Positions 7,676 through 9,320 of a DNA stretch of 9,320 bases are shown here, one piece after another. How positions within the stretch are numbered: the stretch's first letter is position 1; the number at the start of each line of letters is the position of its first letter. The DNA lies in the NCBI GenBank assembly GCA_018500065.2, contig JAHBAO020000003.1:1-9320 (forward strand). The letters run 5' to 3'. The position numbers were made by a program, and so were the translations under genes. This stretch comes from Octadecabacter sp. Its GTDB lineage: Bacteria; Pseudomonadota; Alphaproteobacteria; Rhodobacterales; Rhodobacteraceae. The notes below the pieces were generated by a model. That model saw only the letters and a program-made list of their open reading frames with translations, was not told the origin of the DNA and ran no database searches.

Positions 7676-7714
7676 TTCAAACCTCCGACACTGCGAGGCC
7701 AAGATGGGTCAATT
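7665..7714 (-). repeat. Perfect 11-bp inverted repeat enclosing the PAS-gene ribosome binding site and start codon
   Basis: The arms are AATTGACCCAT (plus strand 7665-7675) and ATGGGTCAATT (7704-7714), separated by 28 bases. In the minus-strand transcript the 7704-7714 arm comes first and reads AATTGACCCAT. The loop then carries GGAGGT, and the second arm begins with the ATG start codon itself. Pairing stops exactly at both ends (T-T outside, C-A inside). No T-run follows, so this is not an intrinsic terminator. It could be a start-codon-sequestering hairpin or a two-half-site DNA operator. The repeat is plainly visible; its function is inferred. Confidence 0.6.
7681..7686 (-). promoter_or_regulatory. 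Strong Shine-Dalgarno fixing the PAS-protein start
   Basis: GGAGGT on the minus strand, followed by TTGAA and the ATG at 7675, is the strongest ribosome binding site in the window. It excludes the longer TTG-started form as the main product. It lies in the loop of the inverted repeat at 7665-7714. Confidence 0.8.
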
Positions 7715-7735
7715 AAGTTAACTGGGCGTTAAATG

Positions 7736-9118
7736 TTAAGTAATCAAAGTATTATCGCCCAAAGCACCGCGCGCCGCTTCAGTTGAGGGTTCGATGCTGC
7801 TTCTTGGCCAGTTAACTGTGACAATTGCTCCGCGGCCCATTTTCGGTTTTGCCTGTGAGGGGCCGTTTACGAAACTTAACGTCGCGCCGGATCGCTCCAG
7901 AAGTGTCTTGGCGATAAACAGTCCAAGACCCATACCCTCGTATCCTGGCCGCCGCGAACTTCCTTCGTCGTGTTTGCGTCGCCCCACAAAAGGTTCGCCG
8001 ATGCGGCTAAGGACGGAACTAGGAAAGCCTGGTCCATCGTCACCTATGTCGACGGTGATAAAGTCGTCCGTCCAACTTATCGCGACCAAGACCGACCTTT
8101 GAGAGAAATCAACGGCGTTCTGAACGAAATTCCGGATGCCGTGAATAATCTCAGGGCGTCTGAAAATATCGGGCTGGCGTGACTCGTTTCCCGCGGGAGG
8201 TTGGGTCTTGAACTGCACCAACTTGCCACGATCAAGATGGGGTTCGCTCGCTTCGCGGATGACAGTCTCGAGGGGCGCTTGGCGAAGTAGATGATCGTCT
8301 TTTCCAGCCCGACCCATCGAGCGCAATATGTCGCGACATCTATCTGCCTGTTCTCTTATCAGCCGCGCATCTTCTTTCAGCTCTTCGTTGTCACCAAGTT
8401 CGTCCAGCAGTTCGCTGCTGACCAGCTTGATGGTAGCGAGGGGGGTCCCAAGTTCATGGGCAGCAGCTGCGATAACGCCACCTAAGTCAGTAAGTTTCTG
8501 TTCGCGCGCCAACGCCATTTGCGTGGCAACAAGTGCTTCGCTCATGGACAGGGTTTCTTGGGTAACTTGACGGGCATAGATCCCGACAAAAACGACCCCG
8601 GTGACGAGCGCCACCCAAAAGCCGAACACGAACAGGTCGGGCAAAATAAGCGGAAACCCGGATGCGGTCATAATTGGCAAACTCACAAAACGGATCAGCG
8701 TCATGATCGTCAAAGCAGCGACCCCAAGTATAATTGTGCTGCGCAAAGGAAGGAGCGTGGATGCGACCGTCACCGGTGCAAGCAGTAAAAGTGCGAACGG
8801 ATTGTTCAAACCACCGGTTAGGAACAGCAACAACCCGAGCTGGGCGAGGTCAAAACCGATCATTAGGTTTGCTTCGTTCTCTGAAAGTCGGCGGTTTTCG
8901 GGAAAGACTAGATATGAAACGACATTCAACAGCACCGACAACCCGATAATTACGGCGATGAGGCCGGTTTCCAGGTTAAGCCGGAAAATGAAGATTGCTG
9001 CCATAACTGCAGTTACTTGCCCTAAAACGGCAAACCATCGGATCGAAGCCAGAGTTCGAACGCGCACCCAATTGCTGCGGTTCTGGTTCTGAAACACGTC
9101 GTTTTCTATCTGCGCCAT
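7736..9118 (-). CDS. regB: RegB/PrrB/ActS-family redox-sensing membrane histidine kinase
   Basis: RegB is the inner-membrane sensor of the RegB-RegA (PrrB-PrrA) system, which controls photosynthesis, respiration, carbon or nitrogen fixation genes according to redox state. This 460-residue protein has about six hydrophobic segments in residues 25-182. GGLNNPF at 102-108 is the conserved ubiquinone-associated motif. The H-box is HELGTPLATI with H221 as phosphorylation site, and C261 in QADRCRDIL matches the redox-active cysteine known from Rhodobacter RegB (Cys265). The ATPase part has the N-box HGIRNFVQNAVDF (326-338), G1 DIGDDGPGF (357-365) and G2 GMGLGLFI (395-402). All catalytic elements are present, so it should be active. 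The regB-senC divergent arrangement is the classic one, with regA expected beyond the right edge after senC. The ATG at 9118 has only a weak GAGAT upstream. There is no clear terminator between it and the PAS gene. Confidence 0.96.
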   Translation of the reverse strand: MAQIENDVFQNQNRSNWVRVRTLASIRWFAVLGQVTAVMAAIFIFRLNLETGLIAVIIGLSVLLNVVSYLVFPENRRLSENEANLMIGFDLAQLGLLLFLTGGLNNPFALLLLAPVTVASTLLPLRSTIILGVAALTIMTLIRFVSLPIMTASGFPLILPDLFVFGFWVALVTGVVFVGIYARQVTQETLSMSEALVATQMALAREQKLTDLGGVIAAAAHELGTPLATIKLVSSELLDELGDNEELKEDARLIREQADRCRDILRSMGRAGKDDHLLRQAPLETVIREASEPHLDRGKLVQFKTQPPAGNESRQPDIFRRPEIIHGIRNFVQNAVDFSQRSVLVAISWTDDFITVDIGDDGPGFPSSVLSRIGEPFVGRRKHDEGSSRRPGYEGMGLGLFIAKTLLERSGATLSFVNGPSQAKPKMGRGAIVTVNWPRSSIEPSTEAARGALGDNTLIT

Positions 9119-9206
9119 AATGACTGGTATCTCGATTGTGACTTACGCTTTCCGCATCGTGCACATATTTAGTGGGCAATCGCGACCTAAAATATGGATG
9201 CTTAAC
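9119..9206. promoter_or_regulatory. Divergent regB-senC intergenic promoter region
   Basis: These 88 bases separate the divergent regB and senC starts and must contain both promoters. I found no convincing -35/-10 pair for either direction. GTGGGCAATCGCGAC (9172-9186) is a GC-rich block in which GTGGG partly resembles one half of the degenerate RegA/PrrA site; the other half fits poorly, so I do not call a site. GGAT at 9196-9199 is a weak Shine-Dalgarno 7 bases before the senC ATG. Autoregulation of this promoter by RegA is described in Rhodobacter and is only presumed here. Confidence 0.6.
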
Positions 9207-9320
9207 ATGTCGAAGACTTATGCTATCGCCGCCGGTGCCGTTGTTGTCGCCCTTCTGGGGGGTACATTTGCTGCTACGCAGTTTGGCCGAAGCGATGACA
9301 TTTTCGCAGGGTGTCGCGCC
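9207..9320 (+). CDS. senC: SenC/PrrC (SCO1-like) copper/thiol protein, N-terminal 38 codons, cut by window edge
   Basis: The frame opens at the ATG at 9207 and stays open to the right edge. It reads as an N-terminal membrane anchor (hydrophobic residues about 5-24, MSKTYAIAAGAVVVALLGG), then a polar stretch ending DDIFAGCRA. The anchor followed by F-x-x-CRA just before the thioredoxin-like domain is typical of SenC/PrrC proteins of Rhodobacterales. The conserved CxxxC copper-binding site is beyond the window. SCO-type proteins deliver copper to cytochrome c oxidase, and PrrC has also been linked to RegB signalling. The assignment rests on a short peptide plus its position divergent from regB. 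Confidence 0.82.
   Translation, partial: MSKTYAIAAGAVVVALLGGTFAATQFGRSDDIFAGCRA

Noticed and set aside
7676..7702. TTG start at 7702 for the PAS protein
   Set aside because: A non-ATG start with no ribosome binding site, whereas the ATG at 7675 has GGAGGT at ideal spacing.
8601..9092. Plus-strand open frame of 163 codons, the longest antisense frame
   Set aside because: It is fully antisense to the membrane part of regB, is low in complexity with many Arg, Ser and Thr, has no family motif, and is explained as a mirror of the conserved regB reading frame.
9172..9186. Candidate RegA/PrrA binding site GTGGGCAATCGCGAC
   Set aside because: Only one half resembles the very degenerate consensus; too weak to call without footprint or comparative data.

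Overview
The window looks like chromosomal DNA from an alphaproteobacterium of the Rhodobacterales (Rhodobacter/roseobacter type). The evidence is a RegB-family redox kinase gene divergent from a senC/prrC-like gene, alphaproteobacterial-type AddA and AddB, and the gene order around them. It is densely packed: no stretch over 300 bases lacks a gene, the longest gap is 88 bp, and all genes but one are on the minus strand. I see no tRNA, rRNA, CRISPR array, insertion sequence or prophage signature.

In minus-strand (transcription) order from the right edge: regB (9118-7736), a membrane-anchored multi-PAS protein with no recognisable output domain (7675-6074), tsaE (6033-5563), an AmgK-like sugar kinase (5570-4614), a MurU-like nucleotidyltransferase (4617-3925), addB (3932-999) and the first 334 codons of addA (1002 to the left edge). 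From tsaE to addA each gene overlaps the next by 4 to 8 bases, which points to one translationally coupled operon. On the plus strand the first 38 codons of senC start at 9207 and run off the right edge. The 88 bp between regB and senC must hold the divergent promoters.

Three functions sit side by side. First, redox control: RegB senses quinone/oxygen status and SenC is a copper/thiol protein of the cytochrome oxidase assembly type. Second, a housekeeping group: TsaE for the tRNA t6A modification, and AmgK plus MurU, which together would turn recycled MurNAc into UDP-MurNAc. Third, AddAB helicase-nuclease for double-strand break repair. The multi-PAS protein lies between the redox and housekeeping groups and is the least understood gene here.

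The main unexplained structure is a perfect 11-bp inverted repeat around the translation start of the PAS gene. In the mRNA one arm contains the start codon and the strong Shine-Dalgarno sequence lies in the loop, which suggests translational control of that gene. The rest of the window is conserved core genome with no visible sign of horizontal transfer.
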